From contig CANNZV010000511.1 in assembly GCA_947561585.1 (NCBI GenBank), positions 454,632 to 518,631 on the forward strand: 64,000 bases of DNA. The letters are read 5' to 3'. This stretch comes from Caprella mutica (taxonomy: Eukaryota > Arthropoda > Malacostraca > Amphipoda > Caprellidae). The notes beneath the pieces were generated by a model. That model did no database searches. It was not told where the DNA came from and was given only the letters and a program-made list of their open reading frames with translations. A program made the position numbers and the translations under genes. Positions 36,957 through 49,231 of this stretch are shown here, piece by piece (position 1 is the first letter of the stretch; every line of letters starts with the position of its first letter).

Positions 36957-38113
36957 GTGTTTCCTATCCTAATGAAGTGTTATTGTGTACTTAATCAAGT
37001 GTAATGCACGTGTAATCACTTATTATGAAAAAAGAAGAAGAAAAAATAATAGACTATCCAATTAAAAAATTAATCCATCAAACATTAAAAAATAATCATT
37101 CAAATAATAAATAATAAATGAAATATAATTTAATATAGAGCAATGTTTGTTAATTAATAACGACACACAGCAAAGCTAAAAGAAATGCATGCACTCATAC
37201 ATCTTATAATTATAATTGCTGCAGTAATGATTAATTACCTTCTGCTTATTCATCAACACAATTCTAGACTAAACAGAACAGCTTATTTCACCACTGACTA
37301 AGGCCTAACACTGTAGATCTTACTCCGATCGCTTCAGAAATGAGACTGAATGATAAGAATACATTTAGTTATATGTTTTACTCAACTTTCGGTTCCATGT
37401 ACAGTGGGTCCCGCTTATCAGGTTTTGTCGTTGATTTTTGCTCTGATGTTAACTGTTATGATGTTAACTGATTGTTCACTGAGCGCTGTGCACTGTATTT
37501 TATGCACTGTATGTTAACTGAATGTTCACTGAATGTTAAAACTTCACTGAATGTTGAATGATCACTGAATGTTGAATGATCACTGAATGTTGAATGATCA
37601 CTGAATGTTTACTGACTGTTAACTTTTCACTGAATGTTGAATGATCACTGAATGTTGAATGATCACTGAATGTTTACTGACTGTTAACTTTTCACTGAAT
37701 GTTGCAGTTTGAATAAATACTTTTCAGATGTAGTATTTAAACAAATTAGACTCTCAATTTCTGGTTGATTTACGGCTTTTTTGCATGTTGTTTATAATCG
37801 AATGTTTTCCATCACCATTCGTCAACGTGCAACGCTTAACCCATTACTGTCGCTTCCTCCCTCCGTGTTTTTCCAGTTTCTTCCAGAATTTTCCAGAAAT
37901 TTATGATAATTTGATCATTTGCACAAATGATCAAATTAAAGACAAATGGAGAGTTTATGAGCCATACTATTTTACTTGGTGATCAGCTGAACTTCAAAAA
38001 ACTATCTTGCCACTTTTTGACTGAATTCCACACCTTTTTTAAAGTTTCCAGGCAGAACGGAATAATAATCTTGGTTATCTAACAGCTTTAGGTGGTCTTT
38101 GGTTCAAAGCAAC
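36957..38113 (-). promoter_or_regulatory. 5' leader of gag with 18-bp subrepeats; no LTR seen
   Basis: About 1.15 kb upstream of gag. It has about ten CACTGAATGTTGAATGAT-type subrepeats at 37490-37705 and a possible TATA-like TTTAAATACT near 37730 (minus strand). I could not find a primer-binding site complementary to a tRNA end or a direct repeat of the other side of pol. The promoter call is inference from position. Confidence 0.35.
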
Positions 38114-38536
38114 CAAAATCGAATAGAAGAAAAAGAAATTATTCACTTCGGTAACTAGATACTACTACCTAAACCTAGGTAGGCTTGTGTGTCTATTAAT
38201 CAATGAATCAAGGAAAGATGTCAAAGAACAGTACCTAAGTCAGTAACTAGGTATCAGTATTATCACTAGGGTGAAGTAGGTAAATTGCGGCACCCTAACC
38301 AACTGCGGCCTCTAACAACAGAAACATCATAGCTTCAAAACACTCGTTAAAAACTTAAATTAATAAATTATAGCCTGCATTGCGCTTATTTTGATAGTTA
38401 TGCAACATTTTAATGTAATTTAAAAGAATCTCATGAGAGGGCCGCAATTAAAAATTGAAGTGCCGCAATTTACCTGCGTGACCCTATTATGCTAGCTATA
38501 TAAATATTATGTTTCAAAGTGTAGACATATTCACCA
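38114..38536. repeat. right inverted arm, inner segment
   Basis: Complement of 28295-28717. It ends at the TSD of the 10.7-kb insertion; the arm resumes at 49232. It includes the mirrored TA-flanked MITE at 38269-38484. Confidence 0.9.
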
Positions 38537-38639
38537 CCCAGGTAACATTTGAATATTCCGGGAATGTTCCATTCGGATTTAATGTTCCCCAATATTCCCA
38601 CATTCCATACTAATGCTCCCGGAATCTTCCTGGAACATA

Positions 38640-40985
38640 AGAATGGAATATAATTCCAATTGAATATTCAGGGAATGTTCCCTCAAGCTCATTAAATTCA
38701 TAACATGTAAATTCATTTTTATGAATGTTCAGGGAATACTCGCTGAACATCAGTAAATTTATTCCATTTTCGAATCTTTTATGGAATATTCAGGGAACAT
38801 TCCCTGAATATTGACCAACCTTTACATAATTCTATCAATAAAGTATTTCAATGGAGTATTCGAGGGATATTCCCTGAACATATGTTTATTCATACTATCT
38901 TCTACAATTTAATGGAATATTTAGGGAACATTCCTGGATTATTGGAAAAATTGAAGATAATCCTAAACATTCATCTCTTCCATGGGAGTATTCAAGGAAT
39001 ATTCCCTGAACATGAAATTTTCGAACTATCTTCTACAATTTAATGGAATGTTTAGGGAACATTCCTGGATTATCGGATAATACTTTAAATAATTATAAGC
39101 AATCATCTCTTCCTAGGGAGTATTCAAGGAATATTCCCTGAACATAAGATTTTCAACCTATCTTCTACAATTTAATGAAATGTTTAGGGAACATTCCTGG
39201 ATTATCGGATAATACTTAAAATAATCCTAAATATTCTTTTCTTCCTTGGGAGTATTCAAGGAATATTCCCTGAACATAAGATTTTCAAACTATCTTCTAA
39301 AATTTAATGGAATATTTAGGGAACATTCCTGGATTATTGGAAAAACTGAAAATAATTCTAAACATTCTTTTCTTCCTTGGGAGTATTCAAGGAATATTCC
39401 CTGAACATAAGATTTTCAAACTATCTTCTACAATTTAATGGAATATTTAGGGAACATTCCTGGATTATCGGATAATACTTTAAATAATTCTAATCATTCA
39501 TCTCTTCCATAGGAGTATTCAAGGAATATTCCCTGAAAAAAATGGTTTTCGAACTATCTTCTACAATTTAATGGAATATTTAGGGAACATTCCTTGATTA
39601 TCAGAAAAACTGAAAATAATTCTAAACATTCATCTCTTCCTTGGGAGTATTCGAGGAATATTCCCTGAACATAAGATTTTCGAACTATCTTCTACAATTT
39701 AATGGAATATTTAGGGAACATTCCTGGATTATCGGATAATACTTTAAATAATTCTAAACACCCATCTCTTCCTCGGGAGTATTCGAGGAATATTCCCTGA
39801 ACATAAGATTTTCAACCTATTTCTACAATTTAATGGAATGTTTAGGGAACATCCCTGGATTATCGGATAATACTTTAAATAATTCTAAACATTCTTCTCT
39901 TCCTTGGGAGTATTCAAGGAATATCCCAAGAACATAAGATTTTCAAACTATTTTCTACAATTTAATGGAATATTTAGGGAACATTCCTGGATTATTGGAA
40001 AAAGTGAAAATAATTCTAAACATACATGTCTTCCTTGGGAATATTCAAAGAGAATTTCCTGAACATATGATTTTCGAACTATCTTCTACAATTTAATGGA
40101 TTATTCAGGGAACATTCCTGGATTATTGGAAAAACTGAATTCTAAACATTAAACTCTTCCCTGGGAGTATTAAAGGAATATTCCCTGAACATAACTAGAA
40201 GCATACAATAATCTACAATATAATGGAATGTATAAGGAACATTCCTGGATTATAGGAAAATACTTTAAATAATTCTAACAATCAACAATTTCAATTGAGT
40301 GTATTCAAGGAATATTCCCTGAATATAAGTTTATTTATTCTATATTCTACAATTAAGTGGAATTTTTAGGGAATATTCGTGGATTATCGGAGAATACTTT
40401 AAATGATTAAACTAAATAAATGGATTTCTTGAGGAGAATTTCCATAACATAAGTATAGATGCAAACAATATTCTACAAGTAAATGGAATCTTCAAGGAAT
40501 ATTCCTGGATTATCAGAAGATACTTTAAATAATTCTAACATTTTAGTATATCATTTGAGTACCAAAGGAATATTCCCTCAATATTAGCATATTCATACGA
40601 TCTTTTATAATTAAATGGAATGTTCAGGGAACATTCCTGAATTATCGGTAAAACAATAGAGTTATTTTAAGTTTTACCGATAATCCAGGAATGTTCTACA
40701 TTCCATTATATTGTAGAATATTGTATGCATATAGTTATGTTCAGAGGTTTTTTCTTTAATACTTTGCAAGTATTATTTGTAATTATAAGAATATTTGTAA
40801 TATTCGTAATATTTGTAATATTTGTAATATTGTAATATTTGTAATATTTATAATATTTGTAATATTTAAAGTGTTATCCGATAATCCAAGAGTGTTCCCA
40901 CAACATTCCATTAAATTATAGCAGATAGTTTGAAAATATTATGTTCAGGGAATATTTCTTGAATATTCCCAAGGATTTTTAATTC
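38640..40985. repeat. left subterminal repeat array, about 131-134 bp unit
   Basis: Around 15 diverged units, each with GGAGTATTCAAGGAATATTC, CTATCTTCTACAATTTAATG and GGGAACATTCCTGGATTATC. Every unit has several GAAnnTTC palindromes. From 40640 to 40740 the array turns over into an inverted copy (a foldback of about 45 bp). 40790-40870 is a separate TTTGTAATAT run. Confidence 0.85.
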
Positions 40986-42174
40986 AGAATTCTAATTAAT
41001 CAATATTATTGCTACCTAGACTTGCAAGGGGTGTTGACAACTGAATTCAAATATATAAAAAAAAATTCCACTGAATATGAATATATAAAACAATTAAGGA
41101 GGATTTATTAAAATTATTCTGGTGTAATGTTAATGGTTATAATCATATATTAAAAACTTTCGATATGAGATAATCAATTTCTTAAAGTTTAAATCATCTT
41201 TTTATATCTTGTGAATTATATTTAAACCCCGTGCGAGGCTAAGCCATTTCTGATATTCGTTGAGTTTTGCAGTGTGCGTGACGTCATCACAGCAACACTC
41301 GAAAGTCAAATTTAAAGTAACTAAAATGCGTCAAATCATAATAATTTTAATTTGTGGTCAATATATGAATGCAATAATAAATTTAGTTTATTATTTAATC
41401 ACATAAGTCTCTAATTTTCTATTTAATAGTACTGCCTTGATGACGTCACGTACACTAAGCACATGATTTGCCTCTGACAAGTAAAAGTTCAACTGGAACA
41501 GTTGAAACTAGATCAGTTCTATTTTCCATTTCACAGCGAGTGGTTGAGCGAATTGTTGTGCAATTAATGAATCGAAATTGTTTGCTCCTTTCGTCAAATA
41601 TGGAACAAATACTATTGAAAGAACAATTATTTTCAATTCAACTTAGAGAATTATAGTAGCTACATTCAACGCTATTTAAAATAGGTAGAATGGTAAAGAT
41701 TTTACTTTCAAAAACGTGCCCGTGAAATAAGTGTCTCCGCCATATTGAACAGCAGTTGTCCGCTAGATGGCTTCCTGCTACCCAATCGGAAGTTAGCCAT
41801 ATTGCAGCAGTAGCTAGTGAATATTACACTATTTACACAGGCTACCACAAACTACAAAGAGATGATTCTTATTGGCTATTGTGACAGAGCTACTCTGATA
41901 TCATTAACTGTAAGTATAGGTATAACTACTTAGGTATCATCAAATTAAATAGGTAGTTTAATCAAATTCCTATATCGTTTTACTAAATTAGGTCCGTAGG
42001 CACTTGATATCAAGCAATCTAGTATCTTAATAAACAATGAAAAAATGAATACATGTTGCAATAGTACCTACCTTGTTACGTATCTATGAGTAGATATGTT
42101 ATTAATTTTACTCTCTTACAGTTATATTGGCTTATCTTTATTATTGTTTAGGTATGCTTAGTTACCTTTGTACT
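40986..42174. other. interior of the 10.7-kb element, no gene seen
   Basis: AT-rich. 41468-41656 is open on + for 62 codons with no motif. Confidence 0.4.
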
Positions 42175-42664
42175 AGGGCTAGTTACGAATTATCGGTCAG
42201 TTCCATATCTTCGATCATATGAAAAACTATAATAGGAGCTACCTATCTCTAGACTATAGGTAGGGTAAGTTACGCTTTGTCGGTCGGTTTCACATGTTCA
42301 GTCATATAAGAAAAAACTATATACCTAATCGGAAATTTATTTTTATTGGTATCCATGTTAAGGTATCATGGATACCAATAAAAGTAATAATTTTTATATA
42401 TTTTTTCTTATATGACCAATAACGTGATTGTGAAACTGTCAGATTATTCGAAACTTACCTACCCTAGGTACCTATTAATTATTATTGAATTCTTGTATTT
42501 ATTAATGTATTATGGATGGTAACGGTGTCATATCATGGATATAAATTATTTAAACATTAGGCTAATTAATTCTTGTTAGGTACTACCCATGTACCTAAAT
42601 CGTTTTCTCTTCTGAGTCTATGACCGAAGATGTGGAACTGACTGATAATTCGTAATTTGCCCTA
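42175..42664. mobile_element. nested pair of foldback MITEs
   Basis: Outer ends AGGGCTAGTTACGAATTATC and the complement of TTAGGGCAAATTACGAATTA. An inner copy at about 42262-42465 begins AGGGTAAGTTACGC and its arms pair over about 60 bases, with a perfect inner hairpin around TTATTGGTATCCATG. Related ends recur at 45125-45300 and 61819-61980. Confidence 0.65.
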
Positions 42665-43049
42665 ATATCAAGTTAGCTATGACAATTCATATTATTCATG
42701 CCTATAAATTATAAAGTCATCAGTCTTGCCAATAGCTTTTTCTACTGTCAACTGATAGGTAAAATAAAAGTAATAATTAATGAGGTGATATAGTGAGTAC
42801 CTAGAAAAATGACCACCTGCTGATAGGTATAACTGTGATCGAATTGATTCACTTCAGGGCAACTTTTTGATAACTCTATTTCTAGTAATGCATGAGTCAT
42901 GATTTGAATTGAAATGTATATATTATAATTTATAGCTATTGTTAATATTATCCCTCCTCATAATAAAGAGCAATGTGTTTTTATAAATACATATATAAAT
43001 CCATCATGCTCAAGAATTTTTTTATAAAACTTAGTTTTCTTATACTAGA

Positions 43050-44230
43050 TATCTTCCAAATACTCATAAATTTTCCAAATACTCCGAAAACTACCAAATT
43101 TTCCGATAACTACCAAATTTTCCGATAACTACCAAATTTTCCGATAACTACCAAATTTTTCGAAAACTACCAAATTTTCCTAAAACTAGAAAATTTTCCG
43201 AAAACATTAAATTCTCCTAAAACATTTAATTTTCCTGAAACATTTAATTTTCCTAAAAACATTTAATTTTCCTAAAACATTTAATTTTCCTAAAACATTT
43301 AATTTTCCGTAAACATTAAATTTTCCGAAAACATTAAATTTTTCGAAAACATTAAATTTTCCAAAAGCATTAAATTTTCCAAAAACATTAAATTTTCCGA
43401 AAACATTAAATTTTCCGAAAACATTAAATTTTCCAAAACATTAAATTTTCCAAAAGCATTAAATTTTCCGAAAACATTAAATTTTCCGAAAACATTAAAT
43501 TTTCCGAAAACATTAAATTTTCCGAAAACATTAAATTTTCCGAAAACATTAAATTTTCCGAAAACATTGAATTTTCCGAAAACATTGAATTTTCCGAAAA
43601 CATTGAATTTTCCGAAAACATTAAATTTTCCAAAACATTAAATTTTCCAAAAGCATTAAATTTTCCGAAAACATTAAATTTTCCGAAAACATTAAATTTT
43701 CCGAAAACATTAAATTTTCCAAAACATTGAATTTTCCGAAAACATTGAATTTTCCGAAAACATTGAATTTTCAGAAAACATTGAATTTTCAGAAAACATT
43801 AAATTTTCAGAAAACAATAAATTTTTCGAAAACATTAAATTTTTCGAAAACACTAAATTTTCCGAAAACACTAAATTTTCCGAAAACTCAAACTTGTCCG
43901 AAGATCAAATTTTCTCTCCAAGAAACTCATCCAAATTCATCCAAAACCTCAATTCTTTCAAAAACTCAAAATTCTTCCAAAAACTCAGAATTCTTCCAAA
44001 AACTCAGAATTCTTCCAAAAACTCAAAATTCTTCCAAAAACTCAAAATTCTTCCATAAACTCAAAATTCTTCCATAAACTCAGAATTCTTCCATAAACTC
44101 AGAATTCTTCCAAAAACTCAAAATTCTTCCAAAAACTCAAAATTCTTTCATAAACTCAAAATTCTTCCATAAACTCAAAATTCTTCCATTAACTCAAAAT
44201 TCTTCCAAAAACTCAAATTTTCCGGAAACT
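43050..44230. repeat. minisatellite, 18-bp then 19-bp units
   Basis: First part: units of ATTAAATTTTCCGAAAAC. From about 43930: units of CTCAAAATTCTTCCAAAAA. Open frames on both strands are by-products of the 18-bp period. Confidence 0.95.
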
Positions 44231-45655
44231 TAAAATTTTACAAAACTATTCCGTTTTCCATTAAAAACCCGTTATTCATAACGGGATAATAACTAGCTTA
44301 AATCATAATAGCCAATACAGCTCATGCAATTGTAATCTCATTGTATACCCCTCTCTTACAGTTCCAGCTCTTCTACTCTTAAATGACGAATAACGATGTT
44401 CATACTTCATAGCAAATTGGGCTCTCTTCACTGATGTAAATCAAAAAAGAAATAAGGAAGCATGTCACAGTAGCTACTACAGAAAATACGAAATCTTATT
44501 ATTTTTTGGACAATCTTGATCGAAAAAGCTAGGTGAGTATTGTAGCAATTATATTCTTATGAATAATTCATTAATAATATCTAGTTAATTAGCAATATCT
44601 AAAAAAAATTTTTTTTTTTTTTTTTTGAAATCATAGTTCAATCTTTCAGATAATTTAGTAATATTTTTAGACACCAATTAATTATTCATTGGTTCTTGAA
44701 TGAGGCCAAACTTTCGAATGCTACTTCTAATATGCATCCTGCATGCAATAATCTATGGATACATACTTTATTTTAATTTCAGAGCATTAGTGCTCTTTTA
44801 ACTACTAATAGGGTTAAAGTCTATTCTATTCTTAATTATTTTAATTATATCCAATTCTATTTATTTTCGGCTGCTACATCACTTTAATTTTTGCAGAATA
44901 ATAGCTAAGCCATTTTCAATTACAGATACTTTGAGACGGACATCTTATGGGAGAATGGCTGTACAACTTCAGAGATCTACTCTGTGGTCGGACTGTGGGT
45001 GCGAGGAACAGAAAAATGGACGAGAAGAATGAATGAAGTTATTCCCTTCCTAAGGTTTCCCCTCTATTCGTTAAATCTGGTGTCTCATGTTCAGTATTTG
45101 ATGAGACTATTTACTCAGCTAAGTTGCAAATTGATGCACAGTTCCACATTTTCGATTATACTACCTATAAAACGAATATATTTAATATAACTTTTCTATA
45201 CGTTATTTTTATTGGTCACCAATCTAAAATGTTCAATTTTATAATTTTTACTTCTATGATCGAGAATGTGGAAATATCGATAATTCGTAACTGACCCTAA
45301 ATAGTGAACCTCAAATTATGACTATTTACAATTTGTTTAATAAGCCAGGCGGGGATCTATCCTGAAGCTGTATATGGCTAATGGAAGAGAATGAGAGTAG
45401 CGTCTCTTGGGTTTTTACGTGTTGTAATTTTCATTATGGATTGTCTTTTTTACTTTCACCAAGTTTATAATTTTATTAACGCTACTTGAAGTTTTAGAGG
45501 ATAATGCTAGAGATATGATCTTCAACTACGAGGTCTTAGAGATTTTGTGTTAGGTAGACAGGATCGTATAGGCTTTATTTGGAGACAATTTTGTCCTTTA
45601 TCGTCATATACCTTGGTAAGTGACAGTATTCACGATGCAGCTTTTCTGTATCCAT
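44231..45655. other. interior of the 10.7-kb element, one possible exon
   Basis: Mostly AT-rich with a T-run at 44609-44627. 44928-45052 has an acceptor (TTCAATTACAG) and a donor (CTAAG|GTTTCC) around 40 open codons with LWVRGTEKWTRR, but no partner exon was found. 45490-45660 is a copy of the dispersed repeat at 5461. Confidence 0.35.
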
Positions 45656-47632
45656 GAGCATTGTCAACTTGCCCTAATCTAGAGACAACTTGCCCTAATC
45701 TAGAGAAACCTTGCCCTAATCTAGAGACAACTTGCCCTAATCTAGAGACAACTTGCCCTAATCTAGAGACAACTTGCCCTAATCTAGAGACAACTTGCCC
45801 TAATCTAGAGGACAACTTGCCCTAATCTAGAGACAACTTGCCCTAATCTAGAGACAACTTGCCCTAATCTAGAGACAACTTGCCCTAATCTAGAGACAAC
45901 TTGCCCTAATCTAGAGACAACTTGCCCTTATCTAGAGACAACTTGCCCTAATCTAGAGACAACTTGCCCTAATCTAGAGACAACTTGCCCTAATCTAGAG
46001 ACAACTTGCCCTAATCTAGAGACAACTTGCCCTAATCTAGAGACAACTTGCCCTAATCTAGAGACAACTTGCCCTAATCTAGAGACAACTTGCCCTAATC
46101 TAGAGACAACTTGCCCTAATCTAGAGACAACTTGCCCTAATCTAGAGACAACTTGCCCTAATCTAGAGACAACTTGCCCTAATCTAGAGACAACTTGCCC
46201 TAATCTAGAGACAACTTGCCCTAATCTTGAGACAACTTGCCCTAATCTTGAGACAACTTGCCCTAATCTTGAGACAACTTGCCCTAATCTTGAGACAACT
46301 TGCCCTAATCTTGAGACAACTTGCCTTAATCTTGAGACAACTTGCCCTAATCTTGAGACAACTTGCCTTAATCTTGAGACAACTTGCCCTAATCTTGAGA
46401 CAACTTGCCCTAATCTTGAGACAACTTGCCCTAATCTTGAGACAACTTGCCCTAATCTTGAGACAACTTGCCCTAATCTTGAGACAACTTGCCCTAATCT
46501 TGAGACAACTTGCCCTAATCTTGAGACAACTTGCCCTAATCTTGAGACAACTTGCCCTAATCTTGAGACAACTTGCCCTAATCTTGAGACAACTTGCCCT
46601 AATCTTGAGACAACTTGCCCTAATCTTGAGACAACTTGCCCTAATCTTGAGACAACTTGCCCTAATATTGAGACAACTTGCCCTAATCTTGAGACAACTT
46701 GCCCTAATCTTGAGACAACTTGCCCTAATCTTCAGACAACTTGCCCTAATCTTCAGACAACTGACCCTAATCTTCAGACAACTGACCCTAATCTTCAGAC
46801 AACTGACCCTAATCTTCAGACAACTGACCCTAATCTTCAGACAACTACCCTAATCTTCAGACAACTGACCCTAATCTTCAGACAACTGACCCTAATCTTC
46901 AGACAACTGATCCTAATCTTGAGACAACTGATCCTAATCTTGAGACAACTGATCCTAGCCTTGAGACAACTGATCCTAGCCTTGAGACAACTGATCCTAG
47001 CCTTGAGACAACTGATCCTAGCCTTGAGACAACTGATCCTAGCCTTGAGACAACTGATCCTAGCCTTGAGACAACTGATCCTAGCCTTGAGATAGCTGAT
47101 CCTAGCCTTGAGACAACTGATCCTAGCCTTGAGACAACTGATCCTAGCCTTGAGACAACTGATCCTAGCCTTGAGGACAACTGATCCTAGCCTTGAGACA
47201 ACTGATCCTAGCCTTGAGACTACTGATCCTAGCCTTGAGACTACTGATCCTAGCCTTGAGACTACTGATCCTAGCCTTGAGACTACTGATTCTAGCCTTG
47301 AGACTACTGATTCTAGCCTTGAGACTACTGATCCTAGCCTTGAGACTACTGATCCTAGCCTTGAGACTACTGATCCTAGCCTTGAGACTACTGATCCTAG
47401 CCTTGAGACTACTGATCCTAGCCTTGAGACTACTGATCCTAGCCTTGAGACTACTGATCCTAGCCTTGAGACTACAGATCCTAGCCTTGAGACTACAGAT
47501 CCTAATTTTGAGACTACTGATCCTAATTTTGAGACTACTGATCCTAATTTTGAGACTACTGATCCTAATTTTGAGACTACTGATCCTAATTTTGAGACTA
47601 CTGATCCTAATCTTGCAGCTATAGAACGTTTG
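45656..47632 (+). repeat. 21-bp minisatellite that reads as heptapeptides
   Basis: About 94 units of 21 bp that change stepwise: ACAACTTGCCCTAATCTAGAG, then TTGAG and TTCAG variants, then ACAACTGATCCTAGCCTTGAG, then ACTACTGATCCTAATTTTGAG (two such blocks share a unit length). One + frame stays open as NLETTCP/SLETTDP repeats and ends AAIERL and TAA, with AATAAA beginning at once (47631-47639). Three single-base indels (45812, 46845, 47174) break the long frame, so coding is doubtful. Confidence 0.9.
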
Positions 47633-47639
47633 TAAATAA

Positions 47640-48325
47640 AGAGTTTTTTTTTTTTTTTTTTTTATTAGATAGAATGTTATAGATAAATATTAAGTTTTGT
47701 AGCTAGTTATATAGATTTTTTGTTCAAGTATTTTAATAGATTTTTTAAACGTTTTTTATAGCCTTCAGGGTAATGGAATTTGAGCAGCTATACGTGTCAG
47801 GTACCTGAATAAAATATCCTCTTACTTGCTAATCATTTCCCTACAATCTATATTAATTAAACTATAGATGAAGCATCCATTTGAATAGTTAGTTTTTATC
47901 CAAAAATAGCACTATATTTGTTTTTCAATAAATCTATTGCTTACATTTTCAATTATCATGTTTTCTGTTTTTTAGGTAATTATTTACTATAAACTGTTAT
48001 TCCTCTATTTTTACCGTCTGTCATTTCTCCCTATAGTTCCTTGAGTTCATTTTCATTTTGGTTTCTGCAATATTGCCAGAGTGCGCTGGGTCGACACTTA
48101 CCTGTGATATCAGAGTAGTCGACCTAGTGCATAGAGCTTAGTTTTACTTCCCCCCTCTTCCATGATGTCTTCTTTCTATTTTCTTGATGAAAAAAGTCAT
48201 TGAAAATAGGATGCGAGAGTATACTGTAAAACCATTAGATAGTAGTAAAAATATATTTCCATTGATTCCGCAGCAAATCTTGACTCACTATAGCTTATAT
48301 AGTAGATTACTACCATCTTGACCCA
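47640..48325. other. T-run then AT-rich stretch, no gene seen
   Basis: A run of T at 47644-47664 directly follows the minisatellite. 48100-48220 resembles 3940-4020. Confidence 0.45.
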
Positions 48326-49229
48326 GGTGACATTTAACATTCCCACTATAAATTCACAGTTCTAATTTAGTCTTCTGAAAGTGTTCCATAGGATTCTTCT
48401 GACAGTGTTCCAAAGGATTCTTCTGACAATGTTCCAAAGAAGTTTTCAGAGAATGTTCCAAAAGAGTCTTCAGAAGTTGTTCCAAAGGAGTCTTCAGAAG
48501 TTGTTCCAAAGGAGTCTTCAGAAGTTGTTCCAAAGGAGTCTTCAGAAGTTGTTCCAAAGGAGTCTTCAGAAGTTGTTCCAAAGGAGTCTTCAGAAGTTGT
48601 TCCAAAGAAGTCTTCATGGAATGTTCCAATGAAGTCTTCTTGGAATGTTCCAATGGAGTCTTCATGGAATGTTCCAATGGAGTCTTCGGGGAATGTTCCA
48701 ATGGAGTCTTCGGGGAATGTTCCAATGGAGTCTTCAGGGAATGTTCCAATGGAGTCTTCAGGGAATGCTCCAATGGAGTATTCAGGGAATGTTCCAATGG
48801 AGTCTTCAGGGAATGTTCCAATGGAGTATTCAGGGAATGTTCCTATGGAGTCTTCAAGGAATATTCCAATGGAGTCTTCAGGGAATGTTCCAATGGAGTC
48901 TTCAGGGAATGTTCCAATGGAGTCTTCAGGGAATGTTCCAATAGAGTCTTCAGGGAATGTTCCAATGGAGTCTTCAGGGAATGTTCCAATGGAGTCTTCA
49001 AGGAATGTCCCAATGGAGTCTTCGGGGAATGTCCCAATGGAGTCTTCGGGGAATGTCCCAATGGAGTCTTCAGGGAATGTTCCAAAGGGAATATTCTTGA
49101 AGATTCCATTGGAATATTCCTGGAATGTGTCAGAAAAGGAACATTCAGGGGACACTCCAGTGGAACATTCAGGGAACGTTCCAATGGAACGTTCCTGGAA
49201 TCTTCTGGGAAGGTTCAATGTTACCTGGG
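48326..49229. repeat. right subterminal array, 24-bp unit
   Basis: Starts with an internal copy of the element terminus (CCCAGGTGACATTTAAC), then about 30 units of GTTCCAATGGAGTCTTCAGG GAAT type (24 bp), ending at the true right terminus. Because 24 is a multiple of 3, several frames on both strands are open; none ends in a recognisable protein. Confidence 0.9.
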
Positions 49230-49231
49230 CA

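Larger units (their letters stand above)
38537..49229. mobile_element. 10.7-kb insertion rich in minisatellites, TSD CA
   Basis: Left end CCCAGGTAACATTTGAA, right end the complement of CCCAGGTAACATTGAACC. Flanked by CA at 38535-38536 and 49230-49231. Removing it with one CA restores the arm sequence ATTCACCAGGGTGACCGG exactly as in the left arm, which proves a clean insertion. Nearly half or more is tandem repeats. No transposase was found, so it is probably moved in trans. A second copy of the left terminus (CCCAGGTGACATTTAAC) occurs inside at 48326. Confidence 0.85.

Noticed and set aside
37387..37420. tRNA primer-binding site upstream of gag
   Set aside because: TGGAACCGAAAG on the minus strand starts suitably, but it is not beside an LTR end and I could not match it to a tRNA.
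43424..44077. FSENLM and FPKTLN repeat frames
   Set aside because: By-products of an 18-bp minisatellite open on both strands.
46227..47635. Long open frames over the 21-bp minisatellite taken as a repeat protein
   Set aside because: The frames arise from a 21-bp period without stops, change frame at indels, and have no start context or unique domain.
48326..49229. Independent insertion flanked by its own duplication
   Set aside because: Flanks GA and CA do not match, while the outer 38537-49229 pair has matching CA and restores the arm.
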